Origin: JBMDXK01 sp048594375
GTDB taxonomy: Bacteria > Pseudomonadota > Alphaproteobacteria > Rhizobiales > Methylopilaceae
Reading direction: 5' to 3'
DNA length: 64,000 bases
Assembly: GCA_048594375.1 (NCBI GenBank)
Contig: JBMDXK010000018.1
Location: 186,001 to 250,000 of the forward strand
Shown here in pieces: positions 17,009 to 25,252 of the stretch; the first letter of the stretch is position 1, and every line of letters starts with the position of its first letter. The notes under the pieces are model-generated. The model had not been told where the DNA came from, did not search any database, and saw nothing but the letters and a program-made list of their open reading frames with translations. A program made the position numbers and the translations under genes.

Positions 17009-17580
17009 TGCCTAAAAATCCCAATCAGCCTAAGCGTTTGCCCACCGGGGATTACCCGGTGGGCTTCGCCCGCCCGCCGAGCGAGCATAATTTCCCGAAA
17101 GGCAAATCCGGCAATCCGAAGGGTCGGCCGAAAAAGGAGCCGAATGCGCCGCTTATGGCACCCGATTACCTGAAATCACTGCTGGAGCAGCCCCTGGTGG
17201 TTCAGAAGAACGGCGTGCCACAAAAACTGTCACCGATTGAGGCGCGCATCCTTTCGATGATTAAGAAGGCGCTGACCCAGAAAAGCATCCGGGCCATTAA
17301 ATACATCCTCAGCCGCGCTCTCAAGCATGGCATCATTGAGCTGCCGAAACCCAAGCAAGGTGGCGGCGTGGTGACCATTCCGCGCATGGAAGGTATTCCC
17401 AAAGGCATGGAACGGTTCCTTACTGCGCGTTTTGGTATTCCGAAGGACGGCAAATGGCTGCCTGAGGAGTTCGAGGCCGTCCGACCGCATTTTGAAAAAC
17501 AAGAAGCACATGATGAAGAAGCACTACGCCAGCGTTATCGCGACGAGTTTGCATCGAGGAAGCATTATGATCGTAAATAA
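17008..17580 (+). CDS. DUF5681-type protein (element 1, first)
   Basis: A basic 190-residue protein with the N-terminal signature of DUF5681: a disordered PVGFARPPSEHNFPKGKSG stretch followed by GNPKGRPK. The family sits beside ParB-type methyltransferases in phages and integrative elements; its role is unknown. The ATG overlaps the methyltransferase stop by one base, so the two are co-translated. The C-terminal part is charged and helical. Confidence 0.8.
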   Translation: MPKNPNQPKRLPTGDYPVGFARPPSEHNFPKGKSGNPKGRPKKEPNAPLMAPDYLKSLLEQPLVVQKNGVPQKLSPIEARILSMIKKALTQKSIRAIKYILSRALKHGIIELPKPKQGGGVVTIPRMEGIPKGMERFLTARFGIPKDGKWLPEEFEAVRPHFEKQEAHDEEALRQRYRDEFASRKHYDRK

Positions 17581-17992
17581 AGACCACCCGTTTGCTCACT
17601 TATATAATCACAACTACCTGCCGGATCGTGAAGAGGTGTTGGGGCAGCGCAAGCGTGGTCGCCCTAAAGGATCACCCAACGAAAAGGCGGTGCTGCAAAA
17701 GCTTCTTTCGAGGAAGCACACTTCTCATGAAACAGGTGAAACCCACACCATCCTGGAATGGATCATTCTGACACTGAAGAAGATGGTGGCCGAAGGCGAT
17801 TTCGCTGCCATCAGGGTGCATGAAGAATATTTCGGCGCTCTCTTTAACCCTGACGAAAGCAGCAATGCTCATGGCGTTGTGCTGGCACCTCAGGATATGG
17901 AACCGGAAGAGTGGATCAGGGAGGCGAAGGAGAAGAATGCCTATATCAACCGCATTCGCAATGAAGTGATGCAGGAGATGGGAGTGGACTAA
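17567..17992 (+). CDS. second DUF5681-like small protein (element 1)
   Basis: A 141-residue protein starting at ATG 17567 inside the end of the preceding gene (MIVNKDHPFAHLYNHNYLPD). It contains GQRKRGRPKGSPNEKAVLQK, which resembles the GRPKG motif of DUF5681 proteins, then a helical acidic tail. The frame is open upstream to 17432 but that part overlaps the previous gene. It is the third gene of an apparent methyltransferase-DUF5681-DUF5681 operon. Function unknown. Confidence 0.7.
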   Translation: MIVNKDHPFAHLYNHNYLPDREEVLGQRKRGRPKGSPNEKAVLQKLLSRKHTSHETGETHTILEWIILTLKKMVAEGDFAAIRVHEEYFGALFNPDESSNAHGVVLAPQDMEPEEWIREAKEKNAYINRIRNEVMQEMGVD

Positions 17993-17994
17993 AG

Positions 17995-18028
17995 CCTGCT
18001 TGCTTTAGCAAGATTGCTATAAAGCAGG
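17995..18028. terminator. hairpin between convergent operons
   Basis: CCTGCTT (17995) pairs with AAGCAGG (18022), and an inner alternative CTTGC-TTTA-GCAAG (17999-18012) overlaps it. Located between the convergent DUF5681 and TIR-effector genes, it may terminate transcription, though the U-run is weak. Confidence 0.4.
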
Positions 18029-18042
18029 GGCCGCATTGAGGG

Positions 18043-18927
18043 TCAAATCGGCCCTACTTCATCGACCTGAGATTTGATCTGCTCACAAATTGCAGCAAGT
18101 TCTTGGTCATCTTTGTAGCGCATAGTAGTCAATCCATTAAGATCAGAGGGGATTTTTATTTTTGTTCCTGTTGACTCAAGCATAAAAACTCTTCTTCTCC
18201 CCAAAGCCCCCATGAACAAGCCAGTTTCAAAGACCACATTATCTCTTGGTGCATCAAGTTCTTGGCCGCGTGATCGGGTAACATCATCCGGGCCAATGAG
18301 AATAATGGCGAAATCAGCTTCCGCTGCATTTTTTTCCAGTGTCTCTATTGCGTGAGTTGATGACTTAAACAAGCCTCGGTCTGTCCATGAAATCAACTCT
18401 ACAGAAACGCCGGAGAATTGACTGATGATGCTGTCGATAGCGGTTTTACCTTCCGACGAAGAAGCAATAAAAATTTTTGGTATTTCGTTCTTTATTCGCT
18501 CCCGTTCATTGCGCTCCCGAAGGCGGCGAGCAAGAGATTGAGCAATATTTCTCCACAATGCAGGATGCTCATTAGCTATTGCTGTAAAGTCAGCTTCATC
18601 AATACGCGCCAATTCGCTTTCGTCATTTACAACAACAGTTGCCGACCGCTTTCCACCAACATCTACCAGACACATTTCTCCGACTGTTTGGCCATAGGAG
18701 CGATGGGCGATAATTCGATCATTAACCTTGATGTCCAGTTTTCCACTCAGGACAAAATACATTTCATCTGTGCAGTGATCCTGATTGAAAATAACATCAT
18801 CCCGCTTGTACGTTTTTCGCGTAATTGCTCGCGACAGCTTCGTGGCAGCCTCCCTGTCATTGTTAACAATTTCTTGTCTGCAAAGCGCCTGAATTAGCCG
18901 TTCTTCATTGGCAAATATTGATACCAT
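18043..18927 (-). CDS. cyclic-nucleotide-binding TIR effector (PycTIR-like)
   Basis: A 294-residue protein with two domains. Residues about 10-130 are a cyclic-nucleotide-binding beta-roll (DDVIFNQDHCTDEMYFVLSG, VGEMCLVDVGGKRSATVVV). Residues about 150-290 are a TIR-like domain of the CAP12/Pycsar type (KIFIASSSEGK, ADFAIILIGPDDV, APRDNVVFETGLFMGALGRR). In Pycsar defence such an effector binds cUMP or cCMP and depletes NAD+. It is the last gene of the operon 21518 > 18043, 9 nt after the E2-like gene. The nucleotide ligand is not known for this protein. Confidence 0.85.
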   Translation of the reverse strand: MVSIFANEERLIQALCRQEIVNNDREAATKLSRAITRKTYKRDDVIFNQDHCTDEMYFVLSGKLDIKVNDRIIAHRSYGQTVGEMCLVDVGGKRSATVVVNDESELARIDEADFTAIANEHPALWRNIAQSLARRLRERNERERIKNEIPKIFIASSSEGKTAIDSIISQFSGVSVELISWTDRGLFKSSTHAIETLEKNAAEADFAIILIGPDDVTRSRGQELDAPRDNVVFETGLFMGALGRRRVFMLESTGTKIKIPSDLNGLTTMRYKDDQELAAICEQIKSQVDEVGPI

Positions 18928-18936
18928 ATCAATTTC

Positions 18937-19701
18937 CTATTTTTGAGTTGCAAAAGGGCATTTGTTCATTGTTCCGCAGCAGACAAAACCTTTGGCAAGG
19001 AATTCCTTCACGAATTCCGCTTCCTGTTTCCTGCGGCTGTTTTCATGCTTAACTAGCATTGAAACCTGATGCTTGTGAGGACATTTCCTTCTTAAAACTC
19101 TATGGCTGTGTTTGCCTTTACGTTTCAGGCATCCACGCGGACAGGGAAGCCGCTGGTTAACAAGCATCTCGGAATTTTTTCGATGCCTTGGAAGCTCTCC
19201 TGCAAGCCATCCCTCTTTATGCTCTATCGCCAGCTTTACTTCCTCCTCCCATCCTAGCTCCTCAGCTATTTTTTCCATCGCCAAATGGTCTATCCCCGCC
19301 CCGCCATGCGACAACCAGCGTCCCGGAGGCCAGCGCCGATATTTTGCAGCCCACTGCTGGCACTTTAAGAATTCTTCAAGCCATGCCCACCATTGCTGGG
19401 CGCTTTCAGAGTTTGCAATATGGTTACCAGCTTCTAGCCCGATGCAAAATGTGCTGCTGCGGTTGATATGCCTCTCCGGGCAGGCCGCAGGCAAAACAGC
19501 GCCCGGCATTGTTTCTAAAACAACAATTCTCCCGTCCTCATTTTTTATAGTAAGGGCAAATGAGGCGCCAGTTACCCCGCCATCCAGAGCGGGGTTAGCC
19601 ATAATATCAAAAACCTCTCCGGTATCGGCGATCGATAAAACACTTCCCCAGCTTGGAATGCAGGCATGAATAATATCTAGTGGATATTTTAGGTATCGCA
19701 T
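18937..19701 (-). CDS. E2-like cysteine-rich protein in the Pycsar-like operon
   Basis: A 254-residue protein. The central segment ERHINRSSTFCIGL (residues 76-89) matches the H-x-N...C arrangement around the catalytic cysteine of E2 ubiquitin-conjugating folds; Cys86 would be the active residue, preceded by His78 and Asn80. After it comes a Trp-rich helix (SAQQWWAWLEEFL) and a C-terminal cysteine/histidine-rich tail (PCPRGC, RKCPHKH, FVCCGTMNKCPF) likely to bind zinc. E2-like proteins accompany some CBASS systems, where Cap2 or E2 partners modify the cyclase. The start overlaps the cyclase 3' end by 13 nt. The E2 call is by motif only. Confidence 0.6.
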   Translation of the reverse strand: MRYLKYPLDIIHACIPSWGSVLSIADTGEVFDIMANPALDGGVTGASFALTIKNEDGRIVVLETMPGAVLPAACPERHINRSSTFCIGLEAGNHIANSESAQQWWAWLEEFLKCQQWAAKYRRWPPGRWLSHGGAGIDHLAMEKIAEELGWEEEVKLAIEHKEGWLAGELPRHRKNSEMLVNQRLPCPRGCLKRKGKHSHRVLRRKCPHKHQVSMLVKHENSRRKQEAEFVKEFLAKGFVCCGTMNKCPFATQK

Positions 19702-21251
19702 GCATGCGCCCGTAAAATAGCAGGGGCTGCAACGGCTGCCTTGGTTTCTATCGACATCATTGCCGCGTCGGGGAACCCAAAATCATCCACGATTCGATCA
19801 TGTCCAAACAGCTGTTGAACGTCGCGGGAAACAGCTTCATAGGCAGTCGGGCCAATCCCCATCTGGTGGCCTTCACACTCTCTCTGCATGGCTTCAGATT
19901 GCGCGGTGGCAATGCTGCTTGCTATACGCACGCTGCGTTCGCCACGGATACCTATGCGGCTGATCGGCGTAGGGCCAAGCTCAAGGCCAATGGCAAGTCC
20001 CAAACCTGCGATAGTAGGTAAAAGCTCCTGACAGAGATGGAAAGAGGATCGCATTGCGCCGGCACATTTTATAGCCGTTCTTACCGTGGCTGGATTATCA
20101 GTCCTGACGGCATTGCCATCCGCTATTAGTCCGTGAATGCAATCCCCGACAAAACGGACTTTCCGACCCTTAAAGTCTTCTTGAAGTACGTTATTCAATT
20201 CGCCTCGGATAACGTGCAGCGCCCGGATTGCCTCACCTACATTATCATTTGCCACCGCCTGATCGATATACCGGGTATAGCCATCGACATCGGCAAAGAT
20301 CGAGGCAAGATACATCCTGATACTGCTCCCTGGCGATAAATCATCATAATCGATTGTCACCAATGGAGGCTGATGGTAGTGGAAATTGAATTTAGAGGCT
20401 CCCCCGGTAGCCACATGATGCTTATGTATTTCCTCTTGCCATTCATTCAGCAGTTGCCGTGCGTGGCTTGCAGGCGTCTCTGTCTGTGCTGCGGAGAAAC
20501 GCGAAGTAACAGCCTGTATAGTGCTTTCATCGAGCCCTATCTGGCGCTCCAAATCGAACGAGACTAACGGACGCAGCGCGAGTAAAGCACGTACGTTATC
20601 GGAAATATAAATTCCTGGATCGCTACCTTCAGCCAGTTTGGCGGCGTGATTGGCTGGACTGCCTAAAAACAATGGTTCGTGTTCTCGGCCTTTGCCGCCG
20701 TTAATCGCCGCGCACACGCCAGCATCGATACCGATGCGAAACTCTGCGGGGTATTTGCCTTTGGCAATTTCTTCGTTTGCCATGCCCGAAAGCAACTGGA
20801 TTTCCTTAGCCAGATGCAGTGCTTTAAGCGCACGCTCCTGCGCGAATTCACGGCCTGACGGCTCCACGACCACAAGATGAACACGAGGTCCGTGGAAATC
20901 AACCCGTTGCGCTCCATGACGCTCAATGGCGCGATCACACGCTGCGTAATGCAGATGGAGAAAATTCAGAGCACGAGCGTGCGATTCCTCGGTTTCCCGC
21001 CCTTCCTGAAGGCGGTATTCATTATAGTTCACCAACGTTGCGTAAACATGCACACCATCCACAATAACAGCGCGGTTTTTCGGAAGATTTACAAGCGGTT
21101 TCCCTGTGGACATACCCTTGGCTATTGCTTCGCGCTGCTCTACCAAGAAACGCGGGAGATATGCGCTTTCAAAGCGTTCGGAAATCACTTCGGGAACCGA
21201 GGTCATTAGCTCTTTTATGCGTTTACGAGCGCGTTCTGCTTGCCATGCCAT
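19689..21251 (-). CDS. class III nucleotide cyclase with tandem domains (PycC-like)
   Basis: A 520-residue protein with two cyclase-homology domains. The first (about residues 60-210) has AVIVDGVHVYATLVNYNEY and RIGIDAGVCAAINGG...GSPANHAAKL and looks degenerate. The second (about 312-480) keeps the metal-binding pattern SIFADVDGYT (Asp321, Asp323) and RFVGDCIHGL (Asp370). Together they could form an intramolecular heterodimer. In Pycsar a class III cyclase makes cUMP or cCMP on phage infection and activates a cyclic-nucleotide-binding effector, which is present two genes downstream. AAGGAG lies 9 nt before the ATG at 21251. Confidence 0.82.
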   Translation of the reverse strand: MAWQAERARKRIKELMTSVPEVISERFESAYLPRFLVEQREAIAKGMSTGKPLVNLPKNRAVIVDGVHVYATLVNYNEYRLQEGRETEESHARALNFLHLHYAACDRAIERHGAQRVDFHGPRVHLVVVEPSGREFAQERALKALHLAKEIQLLSGMANEEIAKGKYPAEFRIGIDAGVCAAINGGKGREHEPLFLGSPANHAAKLAEGSDPGIYISDNVRALLALRPLVSFDLERQIGLDESTIQAVTSRFSAAQTETPASHARQLLNEWQEEIHKHHVATGGASKFNFHYHQPPLVTIDYDDLSPGSSIRMYLASIFADVDGYTRYIDQAVANDNVGEAIRALHVIRGELNNVLQEDFKGRKVRFVGDCIHGLIADGNAVRTDNPATVRTAIKCAGAMRSSFHLCQELLPTIAGLGLAIGLELGPTPISRIGIRGERSVRIASSIATAQSEAMQRECEGHQMGIGPTAYEAVSRDVQQLFGHDRIVDDFGFPDAAMMSIETKAAVAAPAILRAHACDT

Positions 21252-21263
21252 GTACTGAACTCC

Positions 21264-21518
21264 TTACTTCTTATTGGGCCGCTGCGTCAGCGCCGAACCA
21301 GCGGCGGATTTCGCAGCCTTACTGGCATTCGGGTTGGCAAGTGTCTTGGCGGCGGCGGAGGCAGTCCGTGAGCTTGTAACTTCTTTCTGGCTTTTATACT
21401 GCGTTAGGGCGGAAGCAGCCGCAGACTTCGCGGCGTTACTGGCATTTGGACTTCCGAGTGTTTTGCCCGCAGCAGATGCCGCCTTTTTACTGGTTGTTTC
21501 GTTATTCTTGCGTGTCAT
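21264..21518 (-). CDS. 84-aa Lys/Ala-rich tandem-repeat protein
   Basis: A small basic protein made of two copies of a ~38-residue unit: KKAASAAGKTLGSPNASNAA followed by KSAAASALTQ, then TASAAAKTLANPNASKAAKS followed by AAGSALTQ. AGGAGT precedes the ATG, and the stop is 12 nt from the cyclase start, so it is the first gene of the Pycsar-like operon. I know similar repeat proteins from defence loci but no established role. It could be a sensor target, an antitoxin-like partner or a nucleic-acid-binding peptide; none is shown. Confidence 0.65.
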   Translation of the reverse strand: MTRKNNETTSKKAASAAGKTLGSPNASNAAKSAAASALTQYKSQKEVTSSRTASAAAKTLANPNASKAAKSAAGSALTQRPNKK

Positions 21519-21605
21519 TTCAATACTCCTGATGATTAAAACTGCCTCTTCAACGAGCCGCGCCCTCAGAAATACATTGACGAATCGCGGTTATGAGTAT
21601 ATTAA

Positions 21606-21648
21606 ATATACGCGTCTACAAACAATGTCAATATAAAAAGTATACGCG
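21606..21648. promoter_or_regulatory. repeated TATACGCGT sites between divergent operons
   Basis: TATACGCGT occurs at 21606-21614 and 21640-21648, in the gap between the Pycsar-like operon (leftward) and the WYL regulator (rightward). The spacing of 34 nt, about three helical turns, and the divergent setting suggest operators for the WYL protein, which would repress both operons. This is inference from position. Confidence 0.5.
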
Positions 21649-21669
21649 TTTTTGTGAGGTGAATTTGCT

Positions 21670-22548
21670 ATGACTGAAGAAGGACGAAATATCAAGTGGG
21701 GCGCTGAGAAGCGGCTGGAGTTCATTGACTTCAGACTCTTCTGGGAGGGCGCGATCAATCGGGCCGATATCATGAATCAGTTCGGCGTTTCGGTTCCGCA
21801 AGCCTCAAAAGATTTGAGCCTGTATCAGGAGAAAGCGCCTGACAACATTACCTACGATAAAAGCGAGAAACGCTATTTCGTCGCAGCAGGCTTTAAGCCG
21901 GTATTTTTTACACCCGATGCGGATGTTTACTTGTCGCAGCTCAAAATAGCTGCCGAAAGCAATACCCACCCGCAGGATACATGGCTCACTGCTGTTCCTG
22001 CTTTTGAGACTTTACCGATCCCGCATAGGCAGGTTGACCCCGAAACTCTACGAAAGTTAGTTCGCGCCTCAAACACAAAGCAGGCCATAGAGATTAAGTA
22101 CCAATCTATGAATCCCAATCGACCAAAGCCAATATTGCGCTGGATAGCGCCACATGCGTTTTGTCATGACGGCCTACGATGGCATGTAAGAGCCTTTTGC
22201 AAGATTGATAATAAGTTCAAGGATTTTCTTATATCCCGCATTCTGGAGACAAAGGATTTACAGATTTCAGACGTTGATACCTCCAAAGATTGGGAATGGA
22301 ATGAGCATTTCGATGTCATCTTGGTTCCCAACCCAGCCTATTCAGACGAGCAAAAAAAGATGATTGCTCAAGATTACGGAATGAAAAAAGGCAAGATAAC
22401 CATTCCTGTAAGATATTCTTTTCTCTATTATTTTAAGAAGAGATTGCGGCTGGATGTTGCGGAAGCTCTTGATGAGCCAAAAGAAGCCCCGGTTATCATC
22501 GAGAACAGAAAAGAATTTGATGCCGCGCTAAAGCGCACACAAGCATAA
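21670..22548 (+). CDS. WYL-domain transcriptional regulator (CapW/BrxR type)
   Basis: A 292-residue protein with an N-terminal winged HTH (RADIMNQFGVSVPQASKDLSLY, about residues 35-60), a central WYL domain (KQAIEIKYQSMNP, RWIAPHAFCHDGLRWHVRAF) and a C-terminal WCX-like region. This is the plan of CapW and BrxR, repressors found beside CBASS, Pycsar, BREX and restriction operons that respond to infection or DNA damage. GAGGTG precedes the start. It lies between the divergent Pycsar-like operon and hsdM, 15 nt before hsdM, so it is probably co-transcribed with the restriction genes. Confidence 0.87.
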   Translation: MTEEGRNIKWGAEKRLEFIDFRLFWEGAINRADIMNQFGVSVPQASKDLSLYQEKAPDNITYDKSEKRYFVAAGFKPVFFTPDADVYLSQLKIAAESNTHPQDTWLTAVPAFETLPIPHRQVDPETLRKLVRASNTKQAIEIKYQSMNPNRPKPILRWIAPHAFCHDGLRWHVRAFCKIDNKFKDFLISRILETKDLQISDVDTSKDWEWNEHFDVILVPNPAYSDEQKKMIAQDYGMKKGKITIPVRYSFLYYFKKRLRLDVAEALDEPKEAPVIIENRKEFDAALKRTQA

Positions 22549-22563
22549 CTCAAGGGGCAAAAT

Positions 22564-24117
22564 ATGATTACGGGCGAAATGAAAAGTAAAATTGACAGTA
22601 TTTGGAATGATTTCTGGGCGGGAGGCGTGGCTAACCCACTTTCAGTCATGGAACAGATGACCTATCTGCTGTTTATCAAGCGGCTAGATGATTTGCATAC
22701 GCTGGAAGAGCGCAAAAGCCAAACACTCAAGCAGCCAATGGAGCGCCGTATTTTTCCTGAAGGAAATTTCAAGAAACACGAGAATGACACTGGCCGTCCT
22801 TACGAGGACCTACGGTGGTCGCGCTTCAAGCATTTTGAAGCAAGCGAGATGATGACCGTAGTGGATGAATATGTGTTTCCTTTCCTTCGTAATCTAGGAG
22901 CAGAAGGCTCCAGCTACGGCAGGCATATGCGTGATGCGCGTTTGGGCTTCTCCAACCCGGCTTTGCTGGCAAAAGTGGTGGATAAGCTTGACAAAATCCC
23001 GATGGAAGACCGCGATACCAAGGGTGATGTCTATGAATATATGCTGGGGATGATCGCCAGCGCAGGAAAGAATGGCCAGTTCCGCACTCCACGCCATATC
23101 ATTCAGTTAATGGTGGAAATGACCAAGCCTACCCCAACAGACGTGATATGTGATCCTGCGGCTGGCACATGCGGCTTTATGGTGGCCGTAGGGGAATATC
23201 TTCGCAAAGCACACCCGGAGTTATTCCGTGATAAAAAGCTGAAAGAGCATTTCCACAATGGAATGTTCCACGGTTTTGACTTCGATACGACCATGTTGCG
23301 GATTGGCTCCATGAACATGACGCTGCATGGCATCGAAAATGCTGCCGTGGAATATCGAGATTCTTTGGCAGAGGAGCATGGCGAGGATGCAGGCAAATAC
23401 AGCCTTGTGCTTGCCAACCCGCCTTTTGCAGGATCGCTGGATTATGAATCTTGCGCCAAGGATTTGCAGAAGATCGTTAAAACGAAAAAGACCGAGCTTC
23501 TGTTTCTGGCGCTCTTCCTGCGCCTGCTAAAAACAGGTGGCCGTGCAGCGGTGATCGTGCCAGATGGCGTATTGTTCGGCTCATCCACCGCCCACAAAGA
23601 ATTGCGCGAGAAACTGGTGGAAGAGCATAAGCTGGAGGCGATAGTGAAAATGCCATCCGGCGTATTCCGGCCATATGCTGGTGTTTCCACGGCTATTTTA
23701 TTTTTCACTAAAACGGGCGTAGGCGGTACAGAAAATGTCTGGTTCTATGACATGCAAGCGGACGGGCTTTCGCTGGATGATAAGCGCAGTGATTTATTGC
23801 CTTTTGAGAAGCAAGGCGTAACCCCTGAAGAGCGGCTGGCGGCAGAAGATCATGCTAAAAATAATCTGCCTGATATTCTGAAACGTTGGACAGAACGTGA
23901 AGGCAAAGAACTGAAACGTGAACGCACTGAACAGAGTTTCTGCGTTTCCAAGAAAGACATTGCTCAAGCGGGTTATGACCTATCGCTTAATCGCTATAAG
24001 GAAGTGAAGCCTGACGAAGTCAAATATGCCAAACCAAAAGACATCATTAAAGAATTGAAAAAAATTGAATCTGACATCGCCAAAGGCATGAAGCAGCTTG
24101 AGGAGATGTTGGGATGA
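22564..24117 (+). CDS. hsdM: type I restriction-modification methyltransferase subunit HsdM (system 1)
   Basis: HsdM methylates adenine in the bipartite target set by HsdS. The 517-residue protein has the N-terminal helical domain (ANPLSVMEQMTYLLFIKRLDD), AdoMet motif I DPAAG (197-201) and catalytic NPPF (285-288). AAGGGG lies 6 nt before the ATG. It overlaps hsdS by 4 nt. The sequence is not closely like the second HsdM in the island, and the two belong to different type I families. Confidence 0.95.
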   Translation: MITGEMKSKIDSIWNDFWAGGVANPLSVMEQMTYLLFIKRLDDLHTLEERKSQTLKQPMERRIFPEGNFKKHENDTGRPYEDLRWSRFKHFEASEMMTVVDEYVFPFLRNLGAEGSSYGRHMRDARLGFSNPALLAKVVDKLDKIPMEDRDTKGDVYEYMLGMIASAGKNGQFRTPRHIIQLMVEMTKPTPTDVICDPAAGTCGFMVAVGEYLRKAHPELFRDKKLKEHFHNGMFHGFDFDTTMLRIGSMNMTLHGIENAAVEYRDSLAEEHGEDAGKYSLVLANPPFAGSLDYESCAKDLQKIVKTKKTELLFLALFLRLLKTGGRAAVIVPDGVLFGSSTAHKELREKLVEEHKLEAIVKMPSGVFRPYAGVSTAILFFTKTGVGGTENVWFYDMQADGLSLDDKRSDLLPFEKQGVTPEERLAAEDHAKNNLPDILKRWTEREGKELKRERTEQSFCVSKKDIAQAGYDLSLNRYKEVKPDEVKYAKPKDIIKELKKIESDIAKGMKQLEEMLG

Positions 24118-25250
24118 CCCTTCAAGAACTGCCGATTGGTGACTTTGTGGAGCCTGTTTCCAACTGGACGCAGAAGGATGCTTCAGCTTCTGATTCTTTT
24201 CGTTACATAGATTTAAGTAGCGTAGATCAGGACACAAAAGAAATTAGACTTAATGGTGAAATACTTGTCAAAGACGCTCCAAGTCGAGCAAGGCAAATTC
24301 TCAAGCCTGATGATATTCTGGTTTCTACTGTAAGGCCAAATCTGAACGGTGTTGCTGTGGTTCCCGAAGATTGTGAGGGGGCTATTGGTTCAACAGGATT
24401 TTGTGTCCTGCGCCCAAAGCCAAAAAGGCTATGCAATCGCTATCTTTTTCATTGGGTACGATCGCCTCAATTCGTGGCTGATATGACGAAAAAGGCTACT
24501 GGCCAGAGTTATCCGGCAATTTCTGATAAAATTGTGAAGGAATCCCTCATTCCTTTACCTATTGATATTAATGAGCAAAAGCGGATTGCCGCGATTTTAG
24601 ATCAGGCCGATAGCCTCCGCCGCGCCCGCCGCCAAGCTATCGAAAAAATTGAAGACTTAAAAGCAGCAACATACTTCAATATGTTTGGTAATCCGCTAAC
24701 TGATACTGCTCTATCCAAAAAGCCTTTGGGAAAATGCGTTCGTTTGATCAATGGAAGAGCATACAAAAAGATCGAAGAGAAGGAGCAAGGAACGCCAGTC
24801 TTAAGAATACAGAATCTCAACGGAGGAAATAAGTGGTTCTATTCTGATCTGCAACTACCAGATGATAAATATTGTGAAGCTGGTGATCTGCTCTTTGCGT
24901 GGTCGGCCACTTTTGGGCCATATATCTGGTGGGGAGATAAGGCAATCTACCACTATCATATATGGAAGATTGAGTGTGGCCCCGAGATAGAGAAGCTATA
25001 CATGTATTGGCTGCTCAAAATTCTTTCAGGAGATGTAAAACGCGGTGGGCGCGGAATATCTATGACACATGCTACAAAAGGCGGGATGGAAGAGCGCTTA
25101 ATTCCTGTACCTAAAAAGAGTCAACAGGAAGAGTTTGTGAAGAAAATAGAGGCTATCGAATCAGTGTATAAAAATATGCTTGCTGATTTAGATATCTCAG
25201 AAACCCTCTTCCTCTCCCTCCAGCAACGTGCTTTTCGCGGGGAGCTGTAA
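24114..25250 (+). CDS. hsdS: type I restriction specificity subunit HsdS (system 1)
   Basis: A 378-residue specificity subunit with two target-recognition domains. The first ends near ISDKIVKESLIPLPIDINEQ then KRIAAILDQADSLRRARRQA, the usual central coiled-coil spacer; the second ends at EERLIPVPKKSQQEEFVKKI before a second helix. Each TRD would read half of the bipartite target; the target is not predictable. It starts within the hsdM stop and is followed 2 nt later by the accessory gene. Confidence 0.94.
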   Translation: MTLQELPIGDFVEPVSNWTQKDASASDSFRYIDLSSVDQDTKEIRLNGEILVKDAPSRARQILKPDDILVSTVRPNLNGVAVVPEDCEGAIGSTGFCVLRPKPKRLCNRYLFHWVRSPQFVADMTKKATGQSYPAISDKIVKESLIPLPIDINEQKRIAAILDQADSLRRARRQAIEKIEDLKAATYFNMFGNPLTDTALSKKPLGKCVRLINGRAYKKIEEKEQGTPVLRIQNLNGGNKWFYSDLQLPDDKYCEAGDLLFAWSATFGPYIWWGDKAIYHYHIWKIECGPEIEKLYMYWLLKILSGDVKRGGRGISMTHATKGGMEERLIPVPKKSQQEEFVKKIEAIESVYKNMLADLDISETLFLSLQQRAFRGEL

Positions 25251-25252
25251 CG

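Noticed and set aside
17432..17566. Upstream extension of the second DUF5681-like gene to 17432.
   Set aside because: That part overlaps the previous gene in another frame and has no family sequence; the ATG at 17567 fits better.
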